Shown here piece by piece: positions 25,451-33,235 of a DNA stretch of 64,000 nucleotides. A model generated the notes under the pieces. It was not told the DNA's origin. It ran no database searches and saw only the letters and a list, made by a program, of their open reading frames with translations. A program made the position numbers and the translations under genes. The stretch's first letter is position 1, and each line of letters opens with the position of its first letter. Source of the stretch: Pseudodesulfovibrio hydrargyri (GTDB lineage Bacteria; Desulfobacterota; Desulfovibrionia; Desulfovibrionales; Desulfovibrionaceae); NCBI RefSeq assembly GCF_001874525.1, contig NZ_LKAQ01000004.1, forward strand, positions 2,508,730-2,572,729, in the 5' to 3' direction.

Positions 25451-26437
25451 CTATCGGGAATGTTGCGGAAGTGAGGGGAAAAATTTTTCGGCCATGTGAC
25501 GCATCTCCCGGGTGCCCGAGCCGCGCCTGCCCGAGTCCAGAGACGGCCCGGTCTCCGGCAGGACCTGTCCGGCCCCGTAGAAGACCGCCGGTTCCAGGCG
25601 GCGGCAGAGCGTCCCGGCCCGGTCGGCGGCCCGGTCCATGAGCTCGGCCGCGCTCTCTTCCCGAACCTCGTCGGACACCGGGTCGCGGTAGCGGATGGCA
25701 CCGTTCACCCGATCGGCCTGGTCGAGCCACTGGGGCGCGTAGAACAGGGCGGCGATCTCCCGGGCCGTGTCCGGCATCCAGGCGGACGCGGCGTACAGGG
25801 CAAAGGCCAGCCGACGGACCGGGAACAGCCTTTGGAACCCGGCGAAGACCTTGAGGGCCGAGGCCAGGGCCGGACCGGCCTTGCCCGGGCGGATGCCCGC
25901 CAGTTCCGCCATGCCGTCCAGGGGCAGGGCCTCGTACAGGGCCGGGCCCAGGGAGGCCAACTGGTCATGGATGCGGTACAGCGGGCGGCCGATCATCTCC
26001 GGGCAGGCGGTCATGTCCAGGAGCGACTCCAGGGCGCGGTGGCGCTGGCGGGCCAGGGACTTCTCGCGCCGGGAGGCGGCGTAGTAGTCGCCGGTCAGGT
26101 GCCAGACCATGGGATGCATAACCGTGTCCGCCCACAGGTGGGAGGCCATGCCCACCAGCAGGGCTCCGGCCAGGTCGCGGTTCGCGGCCCGGGCCGCGTG
26201 CCGGGCCTGGAGCCGGAGCAGGGCGTAGGTGTCCTCGCCCCGCGCGCCGTGGATGCGGTGGGCCAGGCGGGCCATGGGCAGGGCGCGGGGCGTGGCCCCG
26301 TAGAACAGGGCGTCGTGGAGCACGGCCCCGAGGAGCACACCCTGGGGGTGGGCGGCCAGCCCCGGCGCGAACCGGGTGTCGGCGAGAAGCGCGGCGGTCT
26401 TTTCCGCGGTCTTGAAGTGTATCAGTTCCTTGGGCAT
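25451..26437 (-). CDS. Zinc-dependent phospholipase C-like protein
   Basis: 328 residues, no signal peptide. The N-terminal half carries the His/Asp pattern of the Zn_dep_PLPC family: LIHFKTAEKTA, VLLGAVLHDALFYG, LAHRIHGARGEDTYALL and LLVGMASHLWADTVMHPMVWHLTGDYY. The second half is helical and Ala-rich, with no clear family. These residues should bind two or three metal ions, but the lack of a signal peptide suggests a cytoplasmic hydrolase rather than a secreted phospholipase. Substrate unknown. No good ribosome site is visible before the ATG. Confidence 0.65.
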   Translation of the reverse strand: MPKELIHFKTAEKTAALLADTRFAPGLAAHPQGVLLGAVLHDALFYGATPRALPMARLAHRIHGARGEDTYALLRLQARHAARAANRDLAGALLVGMASHLWADTVMHPMVWHLTGDYYAASRREKSLARQRHRALESLLDMTACPEMIGRPLYRIHDQLASLGPALYEALPLDGMAELAGIRPGKAGPALASALKVFAGFQRLFPVRRLAFALYAASAWMPDTAREIAALFYAPQWLDQADRVNGAIRYRDPVSDEVREESAAELMDRAADRAGTLCRRLEPAVFYGAGQVLPETGPSLDSGRRGSGTREMRHMAEKFFPSLPQHSR

Positions 26438-26522
26438 GGCAGTCGGTTTTGGGTTTGCCTTTTGACCATCCTACTTGATACCTTCCGCGTGGCAACACAA
26501 ACCTGAACCCGTCGGGGAGACG

Positions 26523-27050
26523 ATGGCCAAATATCTCATCAATGAAGAGTACGACGTGGAGGACGCCGGGGCGGCCAAGGGGTTTGCCCGGGGCGAGCGG
26601 CGCGAGGACTACGCCGACCCGTGGCGCGAGACCGGCAACGTGGTCCTGATCGGGCTGCCCGGCTCCGGGCGGGCCGGACTGGCCCGGCTGCTGGCCGAAC
26701 GCACGGACAAGCCCGTGCTCGTGCCGCCGGATGCCCGAACCGCGGCCGAAGCCCTGCGGGGGCGGGGCGCGATCATCGTGCTCGAGGATTCCCTGGTGGA
26801 CGACCCGGGCGTGCAGCCGCTCATCCACGGGGCGGGCAAGGTCTTCTACCTCATGGCCGACACCCGCCTGCTCTCGGACCGGGTGGCCGAACGCGGGGGG
26901 CAGGCCAACGCCGAGGAACTGTGGCGCGGGCTGTCGGCCCGGCTGGCCGAGGTGGAGCCGACCTTCTACGGCGTGCTCCATTTCATATTACAAGGAGCGC
27001 GGTCCCCGGAGGAGATGGTGGACGACGCCCTGGAGAAGATCGGCTACTGA
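26523..27050 (+). CDS. Shikimate-kinase-like P-loop protein lacking the Walker A lysine
   Basis: 175 residues from ATG at 26523. After a 35-residue charged N-terminal extension (residues ~1-36) comes VVLIGLPGSGRAGLARLLAE: the layout is that of shikimate kinase (GLMGAGKST), but Arg replaces the catalytic Lys (R50) and Ala-Gly replaces Ser/Thr. Later, AEALRGRGAIIVLEDSLVDD and VFYLMADTRLLSDRVAERGG match the LID/adenylate-handling order of the kinase. Activity is doubtful: it may be a degenerate kinase or bind nucleotide differently. It lies 90 bp upstream of thyX on the same strand. Confidence 0.6.
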   Translation: MAKYLINEEYDVEDAGAAKGFARGERREDYADPWRETGNVVLIGLPGSGRAGLARLLAERTDKPVLVPPDARTAAEALRGRGAIIVLEDSLVDDPGVQPLIHGAGKVFYLMADTRLLSDRVAERGGQANAEELWRGLSARLAEVEPTFYGVLHFILQGARSPEEMVDDALEKIGY

Positions 27051-27140
27051 GCCGGTCCGGGGCCGGACTGGTGACAGCCCAGGCCGTTTGCGGTAAGCAG
27101 AAAGACCTTTTCACCCACATATATATACGGAGTAGAATAC

Positions 27141-27875
27141 ATGCCGGAAAAGCAACTCAGGGTCGAATTCCTGGCCATGACCCCCGACGCCCTGTCCCTC
27201 ATCTATGCCGCGTTCCGGCAATGCTACCACGCCGGGTTCGTGGCCGACATGTGGCCCCGGCTGCTCTCCGGCGAGATCGACCCGCAGGTTCAGGCCGACT
27301 TCGTGTCCAAGACCATGGAGTCGGGCCACGACAGCCCCGTCGAGCACGTGTCCATGACCTTTGCCGTGGAAGGCATCTCCCGGGCCTGCTCCCACCAGGT
27401 CGTCCGGCACCGCATCGCCTCCTACTCCCAGCAGAGCCAGCGCTACGTGGCCGAAAACGACATGGACTACATCCTGCCCCCGGCCATCGCCAGGATTCCC
27501 GAGGCGAAAGAGCGCTTCGAAACGTTCATGGCCGAGGTCCAGTCCGCCTACTCGGACCTGCGTGACATCCTGGTGGCCAACGGGCGCAAGTCCAAGGCCA
27601 ACGAGGACGCCCGTTTCGTCCTGCCCCAGGCCGCCGAAACCAAGATCGTCCTGACCATGAACTGCCGCAGCCTGCACCATTTCTTCCACCTGCGCTGCTG
27701 CAACCGCGCCCAATGGGAGGTCCGGGCCATGGCCGACGCCATGCTGGCCATCTGCAAGGACAAGCTTCCGGCCATTTTCGCCAACGGCGGCGCCCGCTGC
27801 GAACAGCTCGGATATTGCCCGGAATCCCCCAAATTCGCCTGCGGGAAGTATCCGACCCGTGATTGTCAGGGATAG
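27141..27875 (+). CDS. thyX: Flavin-dependent thymidylate synthase
   Basis: 244 residues with a GGAGTAG site. ThyX methylates dUMP to dTMP using methylenetetrahydrofolate, FAD and NADPH, without a separate dihydrofolate reductase step. The ThyX motif RHRIASYSQQSQRY (residues 89-102) is a close form of RHRxxSxNxxSxR. Downstream, AETKIVLTMNCRSLHHFFHLRCCNRAQWEVR supplies the dUMP- and FAD-contacting residues. Length suits a ThyX tetramer subunit. It is the last gene before the AT-rich oriC-like region. Confidence 0.96.
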   Translation: MPEKQLRVEFLAMTPDALSLIYAAFRQCYHAGFVADMWPRLLSGEIDPQVQADFVSKTMESGHDSPVEHVSMTFAVEGISRACSHQVVRHRIASYSQQSQRYVAENDMDYILPPAIARIPEAKERFETFMAEVQSAYSDLRDILVANGRKSKANEDARFVLPQAAETKIVLTMNCRSLHHFFHLRCCNRAQWEVRAMADAMLAICKDKLPAIFANGGARCEQLGYCPESPKFACGKYPTRDCQG

Positions 27876-28484
27876 ATCTTTTCCATAGGCCGGGATTTTT
27901 CCCCACCGCCGGGACCCCTTGCCCTTCCTGGCGTTTCTGTTACGGCTATTTTTTTGTTTTTGAATCCGTATTGTTACACCTGTTCCTAACGGGTGCGTAC
28001 CCGGCAGCCCTAGGGGGACGGGGGTTTTGCGGCATATCGTCGTTGCCGGATTTCTAGCCGGGTCTGTATAGGAATGGTTGTTGTTTTTAAATTACAATTT
28101 ATTTCAATATGTTATGACAATATGCTCCGGTCTACTCCCGATTGCATAGGATACAGGTTGTCACAAATCGAATTCGAAGGACGCGAAAAAGAGTGAAATG
28201 GTCAATAATTGGGTAAAATTTAGTTTTTCTGTTGTGGAAAAGTTTTTCAACACCTGTTTAAACCTCTATTCTCTAGATAAATTTGAGAGCCGGAAAACCC
28301 TTGTTACGCCGGTGTTTCAAACCCGGTGAGCCGAAAACGCCGACACGCTGTGGGTTTTTGCATAAATCAATACATTACAGCATGTTGTATGTTCCATATG
28401 CTGTCGATAACCTGTCCGAGTCTTGGCCGTTTCATTGAATAACGCGAATTGTCCAAACCCACCCGATACACTATCTCACTCAAC
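27876..28484. other. Putative replication origin (oriC) upstream of dnaA
   Basis: A gene-free gap of about 610 bp, clearly AT-rich against the GC-rich surroundings, directly before dnaA. DnaA-box candidates: TTTTCCACA on the minus strand at 28233-28241, TTTTCAACA at 28245-28253, and TTATCGACA on the minus strand at 28402-28410 (one change from TTATCCACA). The run around 28080-28125 (TTTTTAAATTACAATTT, ATGTTATGACAATAT) could be the unwinding element. The gap must also hold the dnaA promoter. Origin function is inferred from position, AT content and boxes. Confidence 0.6.
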
Positions 28485-29846
28485 ATGATCGACACTGCCT
28501 GGAAGCAAATACTCTACTCTCTCGAGAAGAGCCTCAACCCTGGTCTCTTCACTGTCTGGATTAAACCACTGCAAGGTCGCGTGGAGGGTAACCGGCTTAC
28601 CCTGACCGCGCCCAACGAGTTCGTGGCCAACTGGGTCCGCGACCGCCTGCTCCAGGTTATCCGCGAATCCGCCGCCGAGGTTCTCGGCGCGGAGCCCCGC
28701 ATCACCATCAACATCGGCGCGCGCCAGCCCAGCCCCAAGGCGACCCCGGCCGTGGGTAAAACCAAGGCCGTCGCGGAGCGGGCCCCCCAGCATATGGGGC
28801 TGCCCCTGGGCCAGTCGCTCAAGCCCGTGACGGTCTCCAACTGGCGCTTCTCCTTCGACGACTTCGTGGTCGGCCCGTCCAACGAGCTGGCCTGCGCGGC
28901 CAGCAAGTCCATCGGCTCCACCGCCTTCAATTCCGATCACCTCTTCCTTAGCTCCGGGCCGGGCCTTGGCAAGACCCATCTGCTCCAGTCCGTGGGCAAC
29001 GAACTGTGCCGCACGGCCAACCGCAAGAACCTCAGGGTCGCCTGCCTGTCCTCCGAAGAGTTCGCCACCCGCTGGGTGCTGGCCTTCAAATCCGGCCAGG
29101 TCAACCAGTTCAAGGCCCAGTTCCGCGAAGCCCTCGACGTCCTGCTGCTCGAGGACGTCCACTTTTTCCAGGGCAAGGAGAAGATGCAGGAGGAACTGCT
29201 CTGCACCCTGACCGCCCTGCGCGAGCGCGGCAGCAAAGTGGTTTTGACCAGCTCCTTCATGCCCAAGGAATTCAACAAGGTGGACGACCGCCTCGTGTCA
29301 CGGTTCTGCTCGGGTTTTCTGGCCCACATCAACCGCCCGGACATGGAGACCCGCCGCCGCATCATCCTGGACAAGGCCCGGCGCATGCAGGTCGCGGTGC
29401 CCGGCGAAGTCTCCGAACTGCTGGCCGAGCGCATCACCACCGACATCCGCCAGCTAGAGAGCTGTCTGAACAACCTGATCCTCAAGGCGCGCCTGCTCAA
29501 CCGCGACGTGACCATGAACCTGGCCTGGGAGGTGCTCGAGAACTACGCCGTGCGCAACGCCTCCCCGGACATCGGGCACATCATCGACTTCATCTGCAAA
29601 TACTACGCCCTGTCCGAAGATGAACTGCGCTCCAAGAGCCGCAAGCGCGACGTGGTCCTGGCCCGGAACACCGCCTTCTACCTGGCCCGCAAACACACCG
29701 AACTGTCGCTCAAGTGCATCGGCGAACACCTGGGCCGCAAACACTCCACCGTGCTCAAGGGCATCACCAAGGTGGAACGGGAAATTTCCCTGCAGACGCC
29801 GCTGGGACGGCAGATCGAAAACACCACCCAGCGGCTCACGCCGTAA
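28485..29846 (+). CDS. dnaA: Chromosomal replication initiator DnaA
   Basis: 453 residues from ATG at 28485 (MIDTAWKQILYSLEKSLNPGLF); a TTG at 28449 is possible, and neither has a ribosome site. Domain I (1-80) and a short linker precede the AAA+ core with FDDFVVGPSNELA, Walker A GPGLGKTH (158-165), Walker B LLLEDVHFF and RLVSRFCSGF. Domain IV ends in IGEHLGRKHSTVLKGI, the DnaA-box-binding signature. Two departures from the usual DnaA: EDVH in place of DDIQ, and RKHSTV in place of RDHSTV. It binds oriC, probably the AT-rich gap before it. Confidence 0.95.
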   Translation: MIDTAWKQILYSLEKSLNPGLFTVWIKPLQGRVEGNRLTLTAPNEFVANWVRDRLLQVIRESAAEVLGAEPRITINIGARQPSPKATPAVGKTKAVAERAPQHMGLPLGQSLKPVTVSNWRFSFDDFVVGPSNELACAASKSIGSTAFNSDHLFLSSGPGLGKTHLLQSVGNELCRTANRKNLRVACLSSEEFATRWVLAFKSGQVNQFKAQFREALDVLLLEDVHFFQGKEKMQEELLCTLTALRERGSKVVLTSSFMPKEFNKVDDRLVSRFCSGFLAHINRPDMETRRRIILDKARRMQVAVPGEVSELLAERITTDIRQLESCLNNLILKARLLNRDVTMNLAWEVLENYAVRNASPDIGHIIDFICKYYALSEDELRSKSRKRDVVLARNTAFYLARKHTELSLKCIGEHLGRKHSTVLKGITKVEREISLQTPLGRQIENTTQRLTP

Positions 29847-29904
29847 AAAAGCCCCCCGCATGTCCTCCCGGAGCCGCCCTTGGCCGCCCTGGGAGAACAT
29901 TCAA

Positions 29905-29933
29905 GGCCGGTCGCCAGACCGGCCTTTTCTTTT
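29905..29933 (+). terminator. Intrinsic terminator after dnaA
   Basis: An 8-bp stem (GGCCGGTC/GACCGGCC) with a 4-base loop, then TTTTCTTTT, 59 bp past the dnaA stop. A repeat element begins immediately after it. Confidence 0.92.
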
Positions 29934-29938
29934 GGGGT

Positions 29939-30033
29939 GCCTCCGGCGGCCGGGGCGCTGCCCCGGACCCCGCCAGGGAACCTTTTGGAAAAGGTTCCCT
30001 GGACCCTCCAAAACTTTTTGTGTGCCTTCGGCA
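29939..30033 (+). repeat. Two-hairpin intergenic element, copy 3
   Basis: Begins GCCTCCGGCGGCC, with a small CCGGGGC/GCCCCGG hairpin, then a 14-bp perfect inverted repeat (CCAGGGAACCTTTT/AAAAGGTTCCCTGG), AAACTTTTT and terminal hairpin TGCCTTCGGCA. It faces copy 4 (30129-30246) across 95 bp. Confidence 0.85.
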
Positions 30034-30128
30034 GAGCCGTGCGAGGGTGACTTGGCGTACTTATTTCTCGAGGTATTGATTCCCCACATCGTCACGAATG
30101 AGGCACGTCTTTTCGCAAACCACCGCAC

Positions 30129-30246
30129 GCGCGGATGCGCAAACAAAAAGTTTAGGAAGGGAAAGGGGATGGGGGGTCCGGGGGAAGGGGAAAGGGAAAG
30201 CCCTTTTCAAAGGGTTTCCCTTTCCCTTCCCCCGGCCGCCGGAGGC
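30129..30246 (-). repeat. Two-hairpin intergenic element, copy 4
   Basis: Minus strand: starts GCCTCCGGCGGCC 14 bp after the stop codon of the phosphatase gene (30261). A purine-rich arm (CCGGGGGAAGGGAAAGGGAAA) pairs nearly perfectly with its pyrimidine partner around CCCTTTGAAAAGGG, followed by CCCCCCATCCCC, AAACTTTTT and the terminal hairpin GCGCATCCGCGC. Confidence 0.85.
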
Positions 30247-30260
30247 GTCTCCCCCCCCTC

Positions 30261-30686
30261 CTAGAAATCGTTCAGAAAGCGGATGACCTGGGTGCGGATG
30301 TCGTCTCGGATGGCGCGGGCGGCAGCGAGTTGTTCATCCTTTGAGCCGGTGACGTATTCGGGATCGGGGAAGGCCCAGTTGAGGCGTGCGGTCCGGGCGG
30401 GCAGCTGGGGCAGGTCCTTGAGCACGTCCGGGCCGGAGGTGGTGATCACGTAGTGGTAGGGGGGGCTGTCGTGCAGCAGGTCGCGGACGTCGGCGGCGGC
30501 CTTTCCGCGGAGGTCCACGTCCACTTCGGCCATGGCTTGGATGACCAGGGGATCGACGGCGGTGGGTTCGGTCCCGGCACTGCGGGCCTCGAACCGGCCC
30601 TGGCCGAACCTGGTCAGGAAGGCCTCGGCGATCTGGCTTCGGCCGCTGTTGTGTCGGCAGACGAAAAGTACGCGGATGCGGTCCAT
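30261..30686 (-). CDS. Low-molecular-weight phosphatase/arsenate reductase family protein
   Basis: 141 residues. The N-terminal loop CRHNSGRSQ (C10-x5-R16) is the active site of LMW protein tyrosine phosphatases and of thioredoxin-linked ArsC arsenate reductases. NWAFPDPEY carries the general-acid Asp. The length and the RSQIAEAFLTRFG segment fit ArsC-type family members. There is no ars operon nearby and no second conserved Cys pair that I can place, so phosphatase versus arsenate reductase stays open. GGAG site upstream. It transcribes toward the repeat element at 30129-30246. Confidence 0.8.
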   Translation of the reverse strand: MDRIRVLFVCRHNSGRSQIAEAFLTRFGQGRFEARSAGTEPTAVDPLVIQAMAEVDVDLRGKAAADVRDLLHDSPPYHYVITTSGPDVLKDLPQLPARTARLNWAFPDPEYVTGSKDEQLAAARAIRDDIRTQVIRFLNDF

Positions 30687-30785
30687 GGGAGCAACTCCTT
30701 ATGGGAACTGCTCTATCTCCGGCAGGTTACAGTCGTAGGGCGGTCACATGGCCGAAGTGTATCAAGTCTTCGGTAACGGAGTGCG

Positions 30786-32366
30786 TCAGTCGCCTTCGGG
30801 CTCTCCGAATCCGCCGCCGCCGGGCGTTTCGATGCGCACGCGGTCCCCGGTGCGCAGGGTCTGGTGGAACTTGCCGGGCTCGGGGCCGGGTCGGCCGTCG
30901 CGGATGAGCACATTGCGGCCGGGCGCGCCGGGCAGGCCGCCGTTCACGCCGAACGGCGCGCGGGCGCGGCGCTCGGACAGGACCGTGACTTCGGCGTCGG
31001 CCAGCAGCTCGATCTCGCGGACCAGGCCGTCGCCGCCACGATGGGCACCTTGGCCGCCCGTGCCGCGCAGGATGGCGTATTCGCGCACGAGGAAGGGGTA
31101 GGCGTATTCCAGGGCCTCCACCGGAGTGTTCAGGGTATTGGTCATGTGCGAGTGCACGGCGGATTCGCCGTCGTGGTTCGGGCCCGCGCCCATGCCGCCC
31201 GCCAGCGTCTCGTAGTAGGCGAACGGGCCCTTGGCCGACCGGCCGCCGATGGTCAGGTTGTTCATGGTCCCCTGGGAGGCGGCGGGCATGGTCTCGGGCA
31301 GGGCCTTGGCCAGTGCGCCGAGGAGCACGTCCACCAGCCGCTGGGAGGTCTCCACGTTGCCCCCGGCCACAGCGGCCGGGAAGTCCGCGTCCACCACCGA
31401 ACCGGGCCGGGTGGTCACGGCCAGGGGGCGCATGCAGCCCGCGTTGGCCGGGATGTCGCGCGCGGCCAGGGCGCGGAACACGTAGAGCACGGCGGACAGG
31501 GTGATGGCCCGGACCGCGTTGACGCTGCCACGCACCTGGTCGCCGCTCCTTGAAAAGTCCAGATGGGCCCGGTCGCCGGTGACGGTCATGACCAGGCGGA
31601 TGGCAATGTCCCGGGCGCCCTGGCCGTCGTCTTCCAGGTAGTCCTCGAATTCGTAGGTTCCGTCCGGGATGGCGGCCACGGCCTGCCGGGTGATGCGCTC
31701 GGAGTAGTCCATGAGCGCGCGGGCGTAGTGGGCGCAGGCTTCCAGCCCGTATTTGCCGATGCATTCGGTCATCCGCCGGACCCCGGTGACGTTGGCCATG
31801 AACTGGGCCGAGAAGTCGCCCTCGCGCTCTTGCGGGGTGCGCACGTTGTTCAGGATGAGCAGCAGGAGCTCGCGGTCCACTTCGCCGCCGCGCACGATGC
31901 GCACGGGCGGGATGATCAGCCCCTCCTGGAACAGGGAGGTGGACAGGGGCATGGACCCGGAGGCCATGCCGCCCACGTCCGCGTGGTGGGCGCGGTTGGC
32001 CACGTGGAAGACCGGCTTGTCCGCGCCTTTGGCGAAGACCGGGGCCACGATGGTGATGTCCGGCAGGTGGGTGCCGCCCTTGAACGGGTCGTTGAGCATG
32101 GCCATGTCGCCCGGCGCGAACCCGCCGCGCTCGTCCATGGCCGCCATGGCGGACTTGACGGACAGGGGCATGGACCCGAGGTGCACCGGGATGTGCGCGG
32201 CCTGGGCGATCATGTCGCCGTCCGCGTCGAAGACCGCGCAGGACAGGTCGCGGCGCTCCTTGATGTTGGGCGAGAACGCGGTGTGCGTCAGGGTCACGCC
32301 CATCTCCTCGGCGATGGAGGAGAAGCGGTTCTTGAAGACTTCGAGGAGGACGGGGTTGGTCTGCAT
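30786..32366 (-). CDS. Hydantoinase B / oxoprolinase family protein
   Basis: 526 residues from ATG at 32366; a TTG six codons earlier is unlikely. Starts MQTNPVLLEVFKNRFSSIAEEMGVTLTHTAFSPNIKERRDLSCAVFDADG, the signature of HyuB/5-oxoprolinase beta domains. Other conserved parts: HIPVHLGSM, GDMAMLNDPFKGGTHLPDITIV, FHVANRAHHADVGGMASGSMP and LRGTGGQGAHRGGDGLVREIEL. HyuB normally pairs with HyuA as an ATP-dependent N-methylhydantoinase, acetophenone carboxylase or oxoprolinase; no HyuA gene adjoins it here. It is downstream of tsaB with a 70-bp gap, and probably independent of that cluster. Confidence 0.88.
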   Translation of the reverse strand: MQTNPVLLEVFKNRFSSIAEEMGVTLTHTAFSPNIKERRDLSCAVFDADGDMIAQAAHIPVHLGSMPLSVKSAMAAMDERGGFAPGDMAMLNDPFKGGTHLPDITIVAPVFAKGADKPVFHVANRAHHADVGGMASGSMPLSTSLFQEGLIIPPVRIVRGGEVDRELLLLILNNVRTPQEREGDFSAQFMANVTGVRRMTECIGKYGLEACAHYARALMDYSERITRQAVAAIPDGTYEFEDYLEDDGQGARDIAIRLVMTVTGDRAHLDFSRSGDQVRGSVNAVRAITLSAVLYVFRALAARDIPANAGCMRPLAVTTRPGSVVDADFPAAVAGGNVETSQRLVDVLLGALAKALPETMPAASQGTMNNLTIGGRSAKGPFAYYETLAGGMGAGPNHDGESAVHSHMTNTLNTPVEALEYAYPFLVREYAILRGTGGQGAHRGGDGLVREIELLADAEVTVLSERRARAPFGVNGGLPGAPGRNVLIRDGRPGPEPGKFHQTLRTGDRVRIETPGGGGFGEPEGD

Positions 32367-32438
32367 GCCCGAATCTACCCGCAAGCGGGGCGCTCTGGCA
32401 ACCTTGTCCGGGCGGCGGGGCCGGGACTGCGGGGAGGG

Positions 32439-33227
32439 TTAGGCCCGGCTCAGGGCCTCGAGCTTCTTGCGGGCCTCTTCCGGGTCCAGGCCGCGCTTGG
32501 CCGCGATCTGGTCCAGGTTGGCCTCGGCGTCGGACGGGCGCACGTAGATGGGCTCGATGGATTCCCCGCTGAACGCGGCCCGCTCGGCGGCGGCCAGAAG
32601 CCGCTCGGGCGCGGGGTTGTCGGAGGCGGCGTCGAGCAGGACGTAGCCGGGCTCGGCCTGGGTCAGGTCCGCGAAAAAGGCGGGGTTCTTGCGTAGTCCC
32701 GTACCCATGAGGTGCGCCTCCGTGCCGATGTCGGCCATGTGTTTTTTGGCCTGTTCAAGGGTGAGGGCGTCCAGGGGGGCGATTTCGTTGAGCGTCGGGC
32801 AACTGAAGGACTGCATGTAGACCAGGCCGCGCCGGGCGTAGGTCAGGACGTGGAGCGGACCGGCCAACAGCGGGCCGGGGCCGGTGGCCAGCAGGGGCAG
32901 GTAGTCCAATCCGGCCAGGGGCAGGCCGAGCCCGGCGGCCATGCCTTCGGCGGCGGCCAGGACCAGCCGCAGGCCGGTGAAGCTGCCCGGGCCGCGCACG
33001 CAGGCGATGCGCCCCAACACCGAGGTGTCCAGGCCGAACTCGTCGAGCACGGACTTGAGCCCCGGCACCAGGAAGCGCACGGACTGGCCGGGCACGGTCC
33101 ACTGGCGGGAGGCGAGCAGGGTCAGGCCGTCCGGGCCGGGCTGGCCCAGGACGAGCTGGAGCCGTTCCTCGGGACCGGACAGGACCAGGGTCAGGTCGCG
33201 CGGTTGCGTGGTCTTGGGCATGGCCAT
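32439..33227 (-). CDS. tsaB: tRNA threonylcarbamoyladenosine modification protein TsaB
   Basis: 262 residues from ATG at 33227, or 33221 (MPKTTQPRD). The frame is open far upstream, but that part is an alternate frame of rseP. TsaB scaffolds TsaD/TsaE in making t6A37 of ANN-decoding tRNAs. Conserved: ACVRGPGSFTGLRLVLAAAEGMAAGLGLPL (the TsaB GPGSFTGLR loop) and YARRGLVYMQSFSC. The last 80 residues are less typical and Glu/Ala-rich (ANLDQIAAKRGLDPEEARKKLE). It begins 8 bp after the rseP stop, so it belongs to the rpsB-rseP cluster. Confidence 0.88.
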   Translation of the reverse strand: MAMPKTTQPRDLTLVLSGPEERLQLVLGQPGPDGLTLLASRQWTVPGQSVRFLVPGLKSVLDEFGLDTSVLGRIACVRGPGSFTGLRLVLAAAEGMAAGLGLPLAGLDYLPLLATGPGPLLAGPLHVLTYARRGLVYMQSFSCPTLNEIAPLDALTLEQAKKHMADIGTEAHLMGTGLRKNPAFFADLTQAEPGYVLLDAASDNPAPERLLAAAERAAFSGESIEPIYVRPSDAEANLDQIAAKRGLDPEEARKKLEALSRA

Positions 33228-33235
33228 GGGGACGC

